Shown: piece by piece, positions 9,706-20,872 of the stretch
How positions within the stretch are numbered: position 1 is the stretch's first letter
How the letters are laid out: each line of letters starts with the position of its first letter
Source: Orientallactaga sibirica
Lineage: Eukaryota > Chordata > Mammalia > Rodentia > Dipodidae
NCBI GenBank assembly: GCA_036365145.1
Contig: JAEOAD010001942.1
Span: 1,736,001 to 1,800,000, forward strand
Direction: 5' to 3'
DNA length: 64,000 bases
Position numbers and translations under genes: made by a program
The notes under the pieces: model-generated
What the model saw: the letters and a program-made list of their open reading frames with translations, nothing else
Told to the model about the DNA's origin: nothing
Database searches by the model: none

Positions 9706-10009
9706 ATATGTCCCTATTTTTAAATTTAGTAAAATATTTTTATGTTCCTCCCCACCCCCTGAACATTTCAGTCCTAATGAAGAGGGGTAAAACAAGTGAG
9801 GTTTGAATAAGGAGAAGCTGCCTGCATGGACTATAGAAGTAAGGATGAGGAATAGTAGTGTAGCATGCTGAGTGACAGCCCAAATGGGATGAGAAGTTTT
9901 GAAAGAGAAGGTCAACCAAGCATAGAGTTTGTCAGAATACATCTACTGGTTAGCAAAAAAAACAAAAAAGAAACAAACAAAATAACCCATTCAAGCTGAG
10001 TTGACTCTT

Positions 10010-10235
10010 TTTTAAAAAAAATTTATTTATTTATTTGAAAGAGAGAAAGAGGCAGACACACAGACACACACACACACACAGAGAATGGGCACGCCAGGGC
10101 CTCCAACCACTGCAGACAAACTCCAGATGCATGTGCCCCCTTGTGCATCTGGCTTACATGGGTCCTGGAGAGTTGAACCAGGATCCTTTGGCTTTGCAGG
10201 CAAATGCCTTAACTGCTAAGCCATCTCTCCAGCCC
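10010..10235 (-). mobile_element. Dip-type SINE with clear target duplication
   Basis: Antisense. CTGAGTTGACTCTTT occurs at 9995-10009 and again at 10236-10250. A (CA)n run sits in the tail side (10064-10080). Confidence 0.93.
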
Positions 10236-10310
10236 CTGAGTTGACTCTTTAATTCCACTAGACATTATCAGTTTCCAAAAGCCTTGAAGAAATCTAGGAA
10301 CTGGACATTT

Positions 10311-10556
10311 ATTTTTAAAATATCTTATCTATCTATCTATCTATCTATCTATCAATCATCTATTTATTTATGAGAGATGGGAAGAGAAGAAGCAGATAGA
10401 AAGAGAATGGGTGTGCCAGGGCCTCCTGCCACTGCAAACAAACTCCAGATGCATGCACCACCCTGAGTCTTATGTGAGTACTGGGAATTGAACCTGGGCC
10501 CTTAGGCTTTGCAGGCCTTTGCAAGTGCCTTAACCATTAAGCAATCTCTCCATCAC
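10311..10556 (-). mobile_element. Dip-type SINE
   Basis: Antisense. The flanks carry GGAACTGGACATTT (10297) and GGAACTGGAAATTT (10557). The tail is replaced by an (ATCT)n run at 10325-10352. Confidence 0.92.
10325..10352. repeat. (ATCT)n microsatellite
   Basis: Tetranucleotide run inside the SINE tail. Confidence 0.9.
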
Positions 10557-10594
10557 GGAACTGGAAATTTGGAATCTGCTTGGATCTTGATTCT

Positions 10595-10792
10595 CTCTTA
10601 AAAATTATTTATTTATTAGAGAGAGTTAGAGAGAAAGAGAATGGGTGTGCCAGGGCCTTTGGACACTGCAAATGAATTTCAGACACATGTGCAACCTTGT
10701 GCATATGGTTATGTGGACACTGGGGAATCAAACCTGGGTACTTAGGCTTTGCAAACAATCACCTTAACTACTAAGCCATCTCTCCAGCCTCA
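10595..10792 (-). mobile_element. Dip-type SINE
   Basis: Antisense and slightly diverged. Target duplication ATCTTGATTCT at 10584 and 10793. Confidence 0.9.
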
Positions 10793-10839
10793 CATCTTGA
10801 TTCTGTAACTGCCAAACAATTAGAACACGTCTCTCCCCT

Positions 10840-10985
10840 CCCCCCTTTTTGAGGTAGGGTCTCGCTCTAGCCCAGGCTGACCTGGAATTCACTATGTAGT
10901 CACAGAGTGGCCTTGAACTCATGGCAATCCTCCTACCTCTGCCTCCCGGGTGCTGGGATGAAAGACGTGCGCCACCACAGCTGGT
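10840..10985 (-). mobile_element. B1 SINE
   Basis: Antisense; GAGGTAGGGTCTCGCTCTAG to CACCACAGCTGG. Confidence 0.9.
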
Positions 10986-10995
10986 TTACAACTCC

Positions 10996-11023
10996 CTTTT
11001 TTCTTTTCTTTTCTTTTCTTTTC

Positions 11024-11059
<36 letters not shown>

Positions 11060-11136
11060 CTTTTCTTTTCTTTTTCTTTCTTTCTTTCCTTTCTTCTTTC
11101 CTTTCTTTCTTTTTTCTTCTTTTTCTTTCTTTTTTA
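10996..11136. repeat. (TTTTC)n polypyrimidine tract
   Basis: A 140-base run of only T and C on this strand, mostly TTTTC units decaying to TTTC. The open frames over it are artefacts of low complexity. Confidence 0.95.
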
Positions 11137-11139
11137 ACC

Positions 11140-11407
11140 TAAATATGCTTCCCTTAAATGGGACAGGAATAAGTGGTGATTTGTGTGAAAATGTAAATGT
11201 CTAATGCTATTTCTGTTAATATAATACACCTGTGACAAGAACCTGGTACAGAGAACAAGCACTAAACTGTTTGCCTCTGGGGTTTGTTTTTAAAGGCCTT
11301 TTTGTTGAGAAGTAGTTTATATCCAGAGATACACATAGATCTTAAGTGGACAGTTTCACCAGATGCATACACCCTAAATAGCTCATCCCCTTATCAAGAA
11401 ATAGAAC
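11140..11407. other. Unique or very old repeat DNA
   Basis: No gene signal. 11310-11405 faintly resembles an L1 3' relic (TTGTTGAGAAGTAGTTTATA) but is too diverged to call. Confidence 0.35.
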
Positions 11408-11752
11408 AGTGGTCAACAAACTATAGCCACAGCTAAATATGGTCCACTACTGACATTTTCCACAGTTTGTGAAGAATCATTCTAGATTCTAAAGGTCCTA
11501 GAAGCAAGAATATATATACCCTGTGTTCAGGGCTTTATTGTGGGGAGACCCACACCTGACCCATGCAAATGATATAAAATTCAAACCTCAGTATTTATAA
11601 GTAATATTTTATTAGACCACAGATATTTGTGGCTCATTTCATGCTACAGCGGACTGTTGAGTAGTGCAACGGAGACCGTATTACCTTCAAACCCTGAAAT
11701 ACTCTTTGGCTTCTCACAGACGACATTAGCAAAACCTGATACAGAACATTGG
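11408..11752 (+). mobile_element. hAT-type DNA transposon relic (non-autonomous)
   Basis: Starts CAGTGGTCAACAAACTATAG, close to the terminal repeat of a common mammalian hAT MER element. It keeps internal text such as TTTATTAGACCACAG, ATGCTACAGCGGACTGTTGA and CAACGGAGACCGTATTACC. No transposase frame. Family recognised from memory only. Confidence 0.55.
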
Positions 11753-11779
11753 CATTGCCATCTAATGTTCCTTTCTGCT

Positions 11780-11965
11780 TTTACTTTTCTTTCCTTTTCT
11801 TTTTCTTTTTCTTTTCCTTTTCCTTTTTTTTTTCTTTTGAGACAGAATCTCACATATCCTGCGCTGCTTCAAACTCACTGTGTAGCCAAGATGGCTGTTT
11901 TCTTCTGCTCCTCCCACCTTTGTGTCCTGGTGCTGGGATTGCAGGTGGATGCCTCCATGCACAGT
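11780..11965 (-). mobile_element. Old B1/B4-like SINE with CT tract
   Basis: A TTTTC-rich run (11780-11835), then GAGACAGAATCTCACATATC, GTGTAGCCAAGATGGC and GTGCTGGGATTGCAGGTGGA in antisense B1 order. Confidence 0.6.
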
Positions 11966-12071
11966 TTAGGGAGTGTTGGGGGTAGAAGCCAGGCCTTCTT
12001 GCATGCCAGGCAAGCACAGAGCCTTAGGTTTCAAGTTTTTTTATCATGACTTAGCTTTGCCTGTTCTTTTT

Positions 12072-12119
12072 TTTTTTTAATATTATATTTTTATTTATTT
12101 ACTTGAGAGAGAGAAAGAA

Positions 12120-12154
<35 letters not shown>

Positions 12155-12315
12155 ATATAGAGAGAATAGGTGCCCCAAGGCCTCCAGCCACTGCAAATGA
12201 ACTCCAGACACATGTGCCACTTGTGCACCTGGCTTATGTGGGTCCCGGGGAATTTAACCTGGGTCCTTTGGCTTTGCAGGCAAGTACCTTAACTACTAAG
12301 CCATTTCTCCAGCCC
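12072..12315 (-). mobile_element. Dip-type SINE (type 1)
   Basis: Antisense; GA run 12122-12150; ends GCCATTTCTCCAGCCC. Confidence 0.9.
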
Positions 12316-12354
12316 TGTTCTTGAGTTTATTGGTTTTCTGTTGTTTTGCTTTGA

Positions 12355-12433
12355 TTTTCCAAAACTAGGGATTGAACTCAGGCCTTGATTATACTAGGCA
12401 CTTGCTCTACGACTGCGTGACACCACCCCCTCA
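12355..12433 (-). mobile_element. ID-like tRNA SINE
   Basis: Antisense order of an ID element: AGGGATTGAACTCAGGCC, ACTAGGCACTTGCTCTACGA, then a CCACC block. Confidence 0.6.
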
Positions 12434-12650
12434 GAATTTAATTGAAATGCAATAATAATTGGTGTTAGTGTTTTTGAGAGCCATCCTTGTGATTCTCTAT
12501 AAGAAATTACGTTTCATTGGCTGACTGTGCTATAGCTTGTAAGGGCACATTCTGTGACTGGATACCCAGAACATTGTCAGTTCTTGGCTATGATAAATAA
12601 ATGTGCTTCAGTTTGTCCATTATCTTAGTATTTGCCTCCTTTGCTTTTTT
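12434..12650. other. Unique DNA
   Basis: No coding or repeat signal recognised. Confidence 0.4.
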
Positions 12651-12651
12651 T

Positions 12652-12739
12652 AAAAAAATTATTTTTATTTATTTTTTTAAAATTATATTTTATTTATTTA
12701 TTTACTTGAGAGAGAGGAAGCTAAGCCATCTCTCCAGCC
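12652..12739 (-). mobile_element. Dip SINE with large internal deletion
   Basis: The A/T tail side (to GAGAGAGAGGAAG at 12719) joins directly to the inverted head CTAAGCCATCTCTCCAGCCC. About 150 bp of body is missing. Confidence 0.75.
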
Positions 12740-12748
12740 CATCCTCTG

Positions 12749-12759
12749 GACTTTTTTTT

Positions 12760-12793
<34 letters not shown>

Positions 12794-12912
12794 GGTGCAC
12801 AAATGAACTCCAGACGCATGTGCATTTGGCTTATGTGGGTCCTGGAGAATTGAACAGGGATCCTTTGGCTTTGCAGGCAAGTGCCTTAACTGCTAAGCCA
12901 TCTCTCCAGCCC
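12749..12912 (-). mobile_element. Dip-type SINE, shortened
   Basis: Antisense. Its target duplication CCATCCTCTG appears at 12739 and 12911, so it inserted right at the head end of the deleted copy before it. Confidence 0.85.
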
Positions 12913-12984
12913 ATCCTCTGTTTTTATAGCCCTAACTTTTTTTTTTTGGAGAGAGACACAGACAGAGACAGAGAGAGAGGGAGA

Positions 12985-14060
12985 GGAATTAGGGAGGAAA
13001 TAAACAGAAACACAGCAAAATGCACTCTTCTACTGAAAAGTGAAGGTATATCACTACAGAATAGCAGCAGGAGAGACCAAGAGCTTTCAGAAAGGAGGAA
13101 ACTGGCCAGAATCCCACCAAGGTGCCAGCAGCCCTGATCTGCAAGCCCTCCTGGCCCAGCAGCACAGGGGGCCAGGAGCAGAAACAAGATGAAGGGATTT
13201 TCCATTCACATCAGCATCTTCACAAAAGCAAGAAACCTGAAAGGGAAGTCAGAAGAAACCAGCTGAGCAGCTGCTGAAGGAGATCACAAATGGGACCAGC
13301 TGAGCAGCTTAGGTACATCTCCAGGCAACCTGCAAAGTCTCCCATCACCCAACTGTGAGGGCCATGGAATGTCCAGAGAACTCATTCACCCCCAGGTGCC
13401 CAGCACTGAGAGGGATCAAGGTATGCATGCAGCATTGGTGAGATTCCAAAAGGTAAGAAGGCCTATTATACAAAGGTAAATACATAGGCTTGCACTGGAA
13501 GTGCTAATCTCTCTTTCCATGTCAGGAAAGGTTATATATTACATTTGAATGATATATTCTTAGCTGGCTTTACACTTCTCAAATAAACTGTATTTTGGTG
13601 TTGACTATTGTTGCCTTTGATGTTTCATGATTTTTAGGGTCTTTGTTTTTCTTCTGTCATTATTAGGGACAGGGACTGACTGGCCACAGGCTGACTTGGA
13701 ACCCATTTCAGGCTAGAAATCTCTACCTCCTAGTTGACAGGATTAAGGGTGTGGGGCAACACACACCCTTAGAGACTTTGGCTTTACTAGATTATCTGTT
13801 TAGTTTAATCCCCACGCTTGTATAAATACTCTGTGCTGGTTTTGATGGAATGTCTATATTGCTCAGTTGAATTTTAGAATTTGCCAGTAAGTTGGTTCAC
13901 CCAGTCTACTACAATACTTGAATACAGTCACTTCTGCTATTTCTCTTGGTGTATAAGAGTTACACCTGACACTCCTACACTGAAGATATATAAGATCAGA
14001 TTTACATGGCTAAGAACACTGCAGATAATTAGAAAACTCAAGCATCAAATTAACTCAAGA
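12985..14060 (+). mobile_element. L1 5' region
   Basis: Non-coding, relatively GC-rich sequence with many CAGC and CTGAGCAG motifs leading into a decayed L1 ORF1. I infer it is L1 5'UTR from position. An old B1-like insertion may lie at 13660-13770 (GACTGACTGGCCACAGGCTG). The 5' limit is uncertain because the SINE tail before it is GA-rich. Confidence 0.5.
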
Positions 14061-15080
14061 TGAAAAAATCTCTACATTATAATACAAGAAACACAAAAAA
14101 TTCAAGACAATATAATCCCACCAAAAATTATAAGTCCATCAGAAATGACTTCCAGTGAGACTGCTTTAGATAAAATGCCTGACAAAGATTTCAAAAAAAG
14201 ATTATACCTATGCTCAAAGAAATCAAAGGAATCAAAGAAGAAAACAAACTCCTGAAGGAGAACACAGGAAACCAACTTAATGAAATCAGGAGATCATTAC
14301 AAGACATGAGTAAGGAAATAGAAATAATGAAAAAATACCAATCAAATACTAGAGTTGAAAATCAGAGTATGTCAAATAGAAAACTCTGTAGAAAGTCTCA
14401 CCAGTAGAATGGATCAAGGAGAAGACAGAATATCTACACTAGAAGACCAGATGGCCAACCTAATGCAATCCAAAGAAGAGAAAGACAAACTAATAGGAAG
14501 GCATTACTGGGAATCTCAAGACATTTGGGACACTATGAAGAGATCAAACACAAGAATTCAGGGCATAGTAAAAGAAGAATAATGTCACTCCAAAGGCATA
14601 ACATGTATTTTCAACAGAATAACAGAAGAAACCTACCCCCAAGTAGGGAAAGTGATGCCCATACAGACACAGGAAGCCTATAGAACACCAAACAAAGTCA
14701 GGAAAGAATCTCTTACTGTCATATTATAATTACATTACAAAACACACAAACCAAAGAAAATACATTGAAAGAAGTTAGAGAGAAAAATCAAACACAAAGT
14801 CAACAGGATCACAGCAGATTACTCAACACCAACTTTAAAAGCCAGAAGGGCTTGGAGTGATGTATTCCGAGTTCTGAAACATAACAACTGTCAACCAACA
14901 TTACTTTATCCTGCAAAACTATCCATTCAAATAGACAGAAAAATAAGGACATTCCAGAACAAAAACAGGCTAAAGAATATTTGAAGACCAAAGCAGCTCT
15001 ACAGAAAATACTTGAAAGGATCCTCCATGCTAAAGAGAAAGAAAAGCACGTACATAAGGAACCTGGAAAAAAAAAAAAAG
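14061..15080 (+). pseudogene. L1 ORF1 remnant
   Basis: LINE-1 ORF1p is an RNA-binding trimeric chaperone of the L1 particle. Two overlapping frames (14210-14407 and 14355-14582) keep a coiled coil rich in E/K/L heptads (KEENKLLKENTGNQLNEIRR). After it come RISTLEDQMANLMQSKEEKD and IWDTMKRSNTRIQGI, the entry to the RRM-like domain. The C-terminal domain is readable near 14815-14960 as LKARRAW and YPAKLSIQ in shifted frames. Frameshifts and stops make it non-functional. Confidence 0.88.
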
Positions 15081-15180
15081 CTCAAATACTAGTTAATATA
15101 AGACAGCAAAAACAAAACCAGAAGAACTACAAAACAAGAAAAAAATGGCAAAAATACATACATACCTTTCAATAATAACT

Positions 15181-16305
15181 CAATATCAATGGCCTCAATG
15201 TCCCAACCAAAAGACAAAAGACAAAAAAACAAAAGGTTTGTAGACTGGGTTAAAAAGCAGGATCCTTCAATTTATTGCTTTCAAGAAACTCACTTTTCCA
15301 CAAAAGATGGACACTATCTTAGGGTGAAAGGTTGAAAAACAATGTTTCAAACAAATGGGCCTAGAAAACAAGCAGGTATCGCTATCCTAAAATCTGACAG
15401 GGTAGACTTCAGACCAACATTAGTTAGGAAAGATAAGGAAGGTCATTTTATATTGATTAAAGAAACACCCCAACAGGAGGACATTATAATCCTAAACATA
15501 TACACACCTAACACTGGGGTTCCCAATTTTATCAAACAAACACTATTAGAACTAAGGTCACAGATAACACCAAACACAGTTGTAGTGGGTGACTTCAACA
15601 CCCCACTCTCACCAATTGACTGGTTGTACCAGCAAAAAATAAACAAAGATGCATTTGGATTAAATGAGGTCATAGAACAAATGGACCTAACAGATATCTA
15701 CAGAACATTTCACCCAAATGCTGCAGAATACACATTCTTTTCAGCAGCACATGGGACATTCTCTAAAATAGACCATATATTAGGACATAAAGCAAAGCTT
15801 AACAAATCCAGGAAAATTGAAATAATTCCTTGCACTGTATCTGATCTCAATGGGATTAAACCACAAATCAATAGCAAGAAAAGCTACAGAGCATACACAA
15901 ACTCATGGAAACTAAACAATACACTACTAATTGATGAATGAGTCAATAAATAAATCTAAAAAGAAAATAAAAAAAGTCATAGAATCAAGTGATAATGAGA
16001 ACACAACATACAAAAACCTTTGGGACACAATGAAGGCAGTCCTAAGAGAGAAATTTATGGCTTTAAGTGCCTATATTAATGCTTCACCTTAAGGCCTTGG
16101 AAAAAGATGAACAAGGCAAACCAAAAATAGGTAGATGGGAAGAAATAATAATAAATAAATAATAAAAAATAAAATAAATAATAATAAAGGCAGAAATTAA
16201 TGAAATAAAAAAAAAAATCCAAAGAATCAATGAAACAAAGAGTTGGTTCTTTGAAAGGTTAAACAAAATTAATAAACCCTTAGCAAATCTGAGGGGAGAC
16301 TTAAT
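15181..16305 (+). pseudogene. L1 ORF2 endonuclease-domain remnant
   Basis: N-terminal part of ORF2p, the APE-like endonuclease that nicks the target. The frame at 15342-15941 (199 residues) carries GDFNTPLSPIDWLYQQK, YTFFSAAHGTFSKIDHILGH and a degraded catalytic SDLNG where SDHNG is expected. The start lies upstream around 15181 (NINGLNVP) but is broken by stops. After about 16300 (text like KRVGSLKGL, KLINPLANL) the frame stops and 3'UTR begins. The whole reverse transcriptase and C-terminus are missing. Not functional. Confidence 0.92.
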
Positions 16306-17506
16306 AGGATGGTATTGTTTGTAAGTAGAAGAACAGATTAATGGGGGTGAAAAGGCCTAAGTGAGGTCAGGGGAAGAGGATTGAGTAAAGGAAAGGAGGA
16401 AAGAGGGATAATCAAAATATAAGAGGATATAAATAAGTCATATGGAAACACTTTTTTGGACCAGAAGCTATAGATTGTTACTAGAAACTTTTCAGTGCCA
16501 GAGATGGGGTACTTTCCAGTGAGTTGTTGGCCAGGAAGGTCCCTGATACTCCCAAAACATTACAGGCCATTGCTGATGCTCTTAGTTTCCCACCAGGAAT
16601 AAGGTAAGACCTTATTGCTGAAGACTCCACATGCTTGGGCTGCAAGGTCACTGAGAAATCCTGCTGGAGTTGAGCTGAAAACCTCCTCTGTGTAGACCAG
16701 CTGGCAGAAAGCTGGAAAAAGCTACGTTGCATGCAGTTCAATGGGAGAGAGAGAAATCACCAGTGAAGATACTCAACAGTGGACACTGCAAGCCTTAAAT
16801 TTGGCCAGCCAGGCCAAATGAACCAGCAGGTGAAATAGTGGCAAGTTTTTCATGAGGGAAACCAACTGCTCTCTACTTGGACTGGAGGCATGCTCCATGG
16901 AAGGGAATACATCCCTGATGCTGAAAACCTACAACAGGATAGTCATGAGCCCTAGGGGTGTAACGTCTGCTGGTGTCTGGCTAAATGTATATACTGTGCT
17001 CACCAAACTGCCTGGTAAGCACGTCTCTTAATGTTCACACCCTTATATTAATGCTACTCTCACTTTTGGTTAGAGAAGCTTCTCTTTTCAGATGGTGGTG
17101 ACCTTGGGATGACTCAGAAGGCACCATGGTGCTGAGAAGAAGTGACAGAGGAGTGCTTAGCATTGAAATATCTCTATCACACCTTCCAAAGCTCAGTGTT
17201 CATTGTGGAAGAGGTGGCAGAAAAAATGTAAGAGCCAAAGGAAGGGTAGGACTCCTTACAACATGTTCCTCTAAACACAAAATGGCCTGGATATCCATGA
17301 CCTCACAGTGCCTGACACTACCTACATAAGACCATCATAATAGGAGGAAAAGATGATGACATCAAAATAAAAGAGACACTGGTTAAGAGGGGAAAGGGTA
17401 TAATGGAAAGTGGAATTGCAAAGGGGAAAGTGGGGGGGGAGGGAATTACCATGGTTTATTGTCTATAATTATGGAAGTTTTCAATAAAAAAAAAATAATA
17501 AAAATT
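16306..17506 (+). mobile_element. L1 3'UTR, directly after the endonuclease part
   Basis: Homologous to copies at 6902, 17741, 30778 and 33577. Ends GTCTATAATTATGGAAG, then AATAAAAAAAAAATAATAAA (17484-17503). Its join to ORF2 at about 16300 skips the reverse transcriptase. Confidence 0.85.
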
Positions 17507-17508
17507 TG

Positions 17509-17740
17509 GGGGCTGGAGAGGTGGCAGTTAAGCTGCTGTCCTGCAAAGCCTAAGGACCCAAGTTTGGTTCCCCAGTACCCACATAAAGCCAGATGCACAA
17601 AGTAGCACATGCATCTGGAGTTTGTTTGCAGTGGCTAGTGGCCCTAGAGTGCCCATACACATCACATATTCTCTCTGTCTCTTCTCTGTTTGTATCTCTC
17701 TGCTTGCAAATAAATAAATAAAATATTTTAAATAAATATT
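17509..17740 (+). mobile_element. Dip-type SINE (type 1)
   Basis: Sense; lies between two A/T-rich tails with TTTGGGG at both ends. Confidence 0.88.
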
Positions 17741-17998
17741 TGGGGCCACACGCTCCTCTAGACACAAAATGGCCTGGATATCCATGATCTCACAGTGCCT
17801 GACACTACCTACACAAGACCATCATCATAATAGGAGGGAAAGATGATGACATCAAAATAAAAGAGAGACTGATTGATAGGGGGAAGAGGTATGATGGAGA
17901 GTGGAATTGCAAAGGGGAAAGTGGTGGGAGGGAGGGAATTACGATGGGTTATTGTCTACAATTATGGAAGTTGTCAATAAAAAAAAAATTAAAAAAAA
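17741..17998 (+). mobile_element. Second, short L1 3'UTR terminus
   Basis: Repeats the last about 230 bp of the 3'UTR at 17270-17506 with small changes (GACAAGACC region, GATGATGACATCAAAATAAA) and its own A-tail. Most simply it is a separate 5'-truncated L1 inserted at the tail of the first. Confidence 0.85.
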
Positions 17999-18004
17999 GT
18001 CAGA

Positions 18005-18225
18005 ATGAGTCTATAGGCCTATAATCCTATCTAGTTGAGAAGCCAAGGCAAGAGGCTTGAACATACAAGGCTTGCCTGGGCTACAGAGTAAGTCCAAGGT
18101 CAGCCTGGGTAACTTAGTGACACTCTGTCACAAAAAAAGCAAAGAAATAGCCGAGGATATATCTCAGGGGTAGAACACTTGCATGCTCAAGACACTAAAA
18201 TCAATCCTCAAACAGAACAAAAAAT
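18005..18225 (+). mobile_element. B4-like SINE (B1 plus ID fusion)
   Basis: B1-like left half (CAGCCTGGGTAACTTAG, CTCTGTCACAAAAAAAG), then an ID-like right half (GGATATATCTCAGGGGTAGA, ATCAATCCTCAAACAGAAC). Confidence 0.65.
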
Positions 18226-18229
18226 ACAT

Positions 18230-18592
18230 AAAAAAGAAAGTTATCAATTTGACTTTGAGATATAAACACAATTTATATATAATTACATGAAAAATACTTT
18301 TCATAGATAACATTGAACTCTGAAACACTGGAGACTGCATGTCAATGTTGACTTGCATTGTAACGATGGAGCAAGTAAAGTCACTCAAGGAGGAAGGTTC
18401 TACTGAAAGTAAAGCTCTTCAATATAGCTTTCTTTGGTTCTTACCACAATGTATACAATCTTGTGATAGGATTCACTGTAAGAAAAATGTTGATCAGCAC
18501 TCTAACCTTACTGTGGAAGAAACTAATGAGCAGGTTAATTGCAGTGTCAGATTTCATCTTTGCTTTAAATGATTTTTCTTACAGAAAAAGTT
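18230..18592. other. Unique DNA
   Basis: AT-rich. Short open frames on both strands (18164-18388, 18339-18572) have no recognisable domain, and I do not call them genes. Confidence 0.45.
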
Positions 18593-18593
18593 G

Positions 18594-18811
18594 GGGCTGG
18601 AGAGGTGGCTCAGCCATTAAGGTACTTGCCTGAAAGGTCTAAGGACCCAAGTTCAGTTCTCCAGTACCCATGTAAAGCCAGTAGCATATGCATCTGGAGT
18701 TTGCAGCAGTTAGAGCCCCTGGCATGTCCATACTGACTTTCTCTGTTTCTGTATCTTTTGTGCTCCCCCCTCTCAAATAAATGGATATTTAAATAAAATG
18801 AAATACTTTTT
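18594..18811 (+). mobile_element. Dip-type SINE (type 1)
   Basis: Sense; AAAAAGTTGG at 18584 and again before the following B1 at 18813 fits a target duplication. Confidence 0.88.
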
Positions 18812-18822
18812 AAAAAAAGTTG

Positions 18823-18990
18823 GAGCTGGGTATGGTGGAACTTATCTTTAATTCCAGCACTTGGGAGGCAGAGGCAGGGGATCACTGTGAGTTCAAGGCC
18901 AGCCTGGGACTATAGAGTAAGTTCCAGTTAGACTGGGCTAGAGTGAGACCTTACCTCAAAAACAAACAAAAAAACCCAAACAAACAAAAA
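18823..18990 (+). mobile_element. B1 SINE
   Basis: Sense; AGCTGGGTATGGTGG to CTTACCTCAAAAAC with an (AAAC)n tail. Confidence 0.9.
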
Positions 18991-18992
18991 AC

Positions 18993-19247
18993 AAGGCTGA
19001 AGAGATGACGTAGCCGTTTGGGCACTTGCCTGTGAAGCCTATGGACCCATGTTCAACTCTCCAGATCCCACATAAACCATATGCACAAAGGTGAGGCAAG
19101 TGCAAGGTTGCACATGCACACTAGGTGGAGCAAGCATCTGGAGTTCAATTTCAGTGGCTGAGGCCCTGGCGCATCAATTCTCTCTCTCTCTCTCTCTCTC
19201 TTTTGTGCTCTCTCTACAATAAAAAAAAATTTAAAAATCTTAAAAAA
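18993..19247 (+). mobile_element. Dip-type SINE, long variant
   Basis: Sense; contains GCACAAAGGTGAGGCAAGTG and a (CT)n run at 19180-19201. Confidence 0.85.
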
Positions 19248-19284
19248 AGAAAACTTGGAATCAGTGCATTATAAATATATCTAT

Positions 19285-19605
19285 GGGGCTGGGAAGATGG
19301 CCCAGTCAGGAAAGCACTTGGCACATGAGTATGAGGACCTGCCTTTGGAACCCACCACCCATGAAATGCCAGGTGGGCATGATGACTCAGCGGTAATCCC
19401 AGCACAAGGGGGTGGGGGTGAAGACAGGATCTTTAGGGCAAGTTGGCTAGACTAGATGAATGGTGAGTCTTGGCTTAAGTGAGAGACCTCACCTCAGTAA
19501 ACAGAGGAAAGCAAAGTAGGAAGATTATTAATATCAACCTCTGGCCTCCACATGCACAAGCATGTACACGTGTACCCACACAAACGTGCATCTGCACACA
19601 AAAAT
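19285..19605 (+). mobile_element. B3-like SINE
   Basis: Head GGGGCTGGGAAGATGGCC, middle GGTAATCCCAGCACAAGG, CCTCTGGCCTCCACATGC and a CA-rich end with ACACGTGTACCCACAC. Older than Dip. Confidence 0.7.
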
Positions 19606-19750
19606 ATGCCTAAACCAGTAATGTTCACAGCTTTTGGGTAACGTTCAGGTCATCTTTAATAGAAATGAACTTCTTTTAGTAGAACCTTTAGTCACGTTCT
19701 CCTGGAAATAAATTCTTTTAGCTTCAGTGTTTACAAAGCCTTCTTTTCAG

Positions 19751-19835
19751 AGGAGAGATTGCTTAGTCAGCAAAGTGCTTGCTTTGCAAACATGAAGATC
19801 TGAGTTCAGTGCCCTGAATTCATGTAAAAGAGCCA
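19751..19835 (+). mobile_element. B2/B3-like SINE head, interrupted
   Basis: GAGGAGAGATTGCTTAGTCAG to CATGTAAAAGAGCCAC, then cut by the next Dip copy. Confidence 0.6.
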
Positions 19836-19841
19836 CACTTT

Positions 19842-20085
19842 TTTTAAATTAAAAAATATTTATATTAATTTATTTGAGAGAGAGAGGCAGTTAGAGAGAG
19901 AAAGAGAGGGCTGGAGAGAGGAAGAAAGGGAGAAAATGGGTGTGCCAGGGACTCTAGCCGCTGCAAACCAACTCCAGATGCATGCAGCACCTTGTGCATC
20001 TGGCTTATGTGGGTCCTGGGGAATCAAACCTGGGTACTTTGGCTTTGCAGGCAAGTGCCTTAACCACCAAGCCATCTCTCCAGCC
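19842..20085 (-). mobile_element. Dip-type SINE
   Basis: Antisense. GCCACACTTT at 19832 and 20090 is the likely target duplication. Confidence 0.9.
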
Positions 20086-20099
20086 AAGTGCCACACTTT

Positions 20100-20300
20100 A
20101 AAACTATTTATTTATTTATTTATTTATTTATTTGAGCCAGAGAGAGAGAATTGGCGAATCAGGGTCTCCAGCCACTGCTAATGAATTCCAGATACATATG
20201 CCATCTTGTACATCTGGCTTACGTGGGTCCTGGGGAATTGAACCTGGGTCCTTAGGCTTCACAAGCAAGTACCTTAACTGCTACGCCATCTCTCCAGCCC
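20100..20300 (-). mobile_element. Dip-type SINE
   Basis: Antisense; (ATTT)n tail at 20106-20132; ends GCCATCTCTCCAGCCC. Confidence 0.9.
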
Positions 20301-20682
20301 ACAACATATTCTTTTTATCATTAACTTTTAGCAATTTGACTCTGGTGTGTCTAGATGTGGTCTTCTTTTATTTAATCTTGTAGCTTTACTGAACTTTTAG
20401 ATCTATGGGTTCGTGTCTTTAGTTAATTTTAGAAATATTGTTAGCTAGTGTCCTTTAAATGTTTTCTGTTCCATTCTGCTTCTCGTGTGGGACTACATTT
20501 TTGCAGATAAAACCTCTTCAGTGTTGTTCTGTGTGCCTCAAATGTCTGCTGCTGCCTCTCCTTTTCCCTCTCTCTTCAAGTTTCTGTCTCTACCTCTGCT
20601 TCCCTCTTTTTGCATTTCAGTTAAGATAACTTCTAGTGAGTTGTACTCAGTTTGTCAATTTCTGTGTGTAAGCTATCTTTTT
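20301..20682. other. Unique DNA
   Basis: T-rich; no gene or repeat recognised. Confidence 0.4.
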
Positions 20683-20837
20683 CTTTTCTTATTTTTTTTC
20701 TGAGGCAGGGTCTTACTCTAGCTCAAGATGATGTGGAACTCACTCTGTAGTTGCAGGCTGGCCTTGAACTCACAGTGATCCTCTTATCTCTGCCTCCTGA
20801 GTGCTGGGATTAAAGGTGTGCACCACCACACTCAGCC
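20683..20837 (-). mobile_element. B1 SINE
   Basis: Antisense; GAGGCAGGGTCTTACTCTAG to CACCACACTCAGCC. Confidence 0.9.
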
Positions 20838-20872
20838 TAACCCACCTTTAAAAGAAACCTTCAGCTCTCATA

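Noticed and set aside
12720..12920. Repeated CTAAGCCATCTCTCCAGCCC as a tandem duplication
   Set aside because: Explained by a second Dip landing at the first one's head end with CCATCCTCTG as target duplication.
12601..13137. 178-codon plus frame
   Set aside because: Crosses two antisense Dip SINEs and GA runs; no conserved domain.
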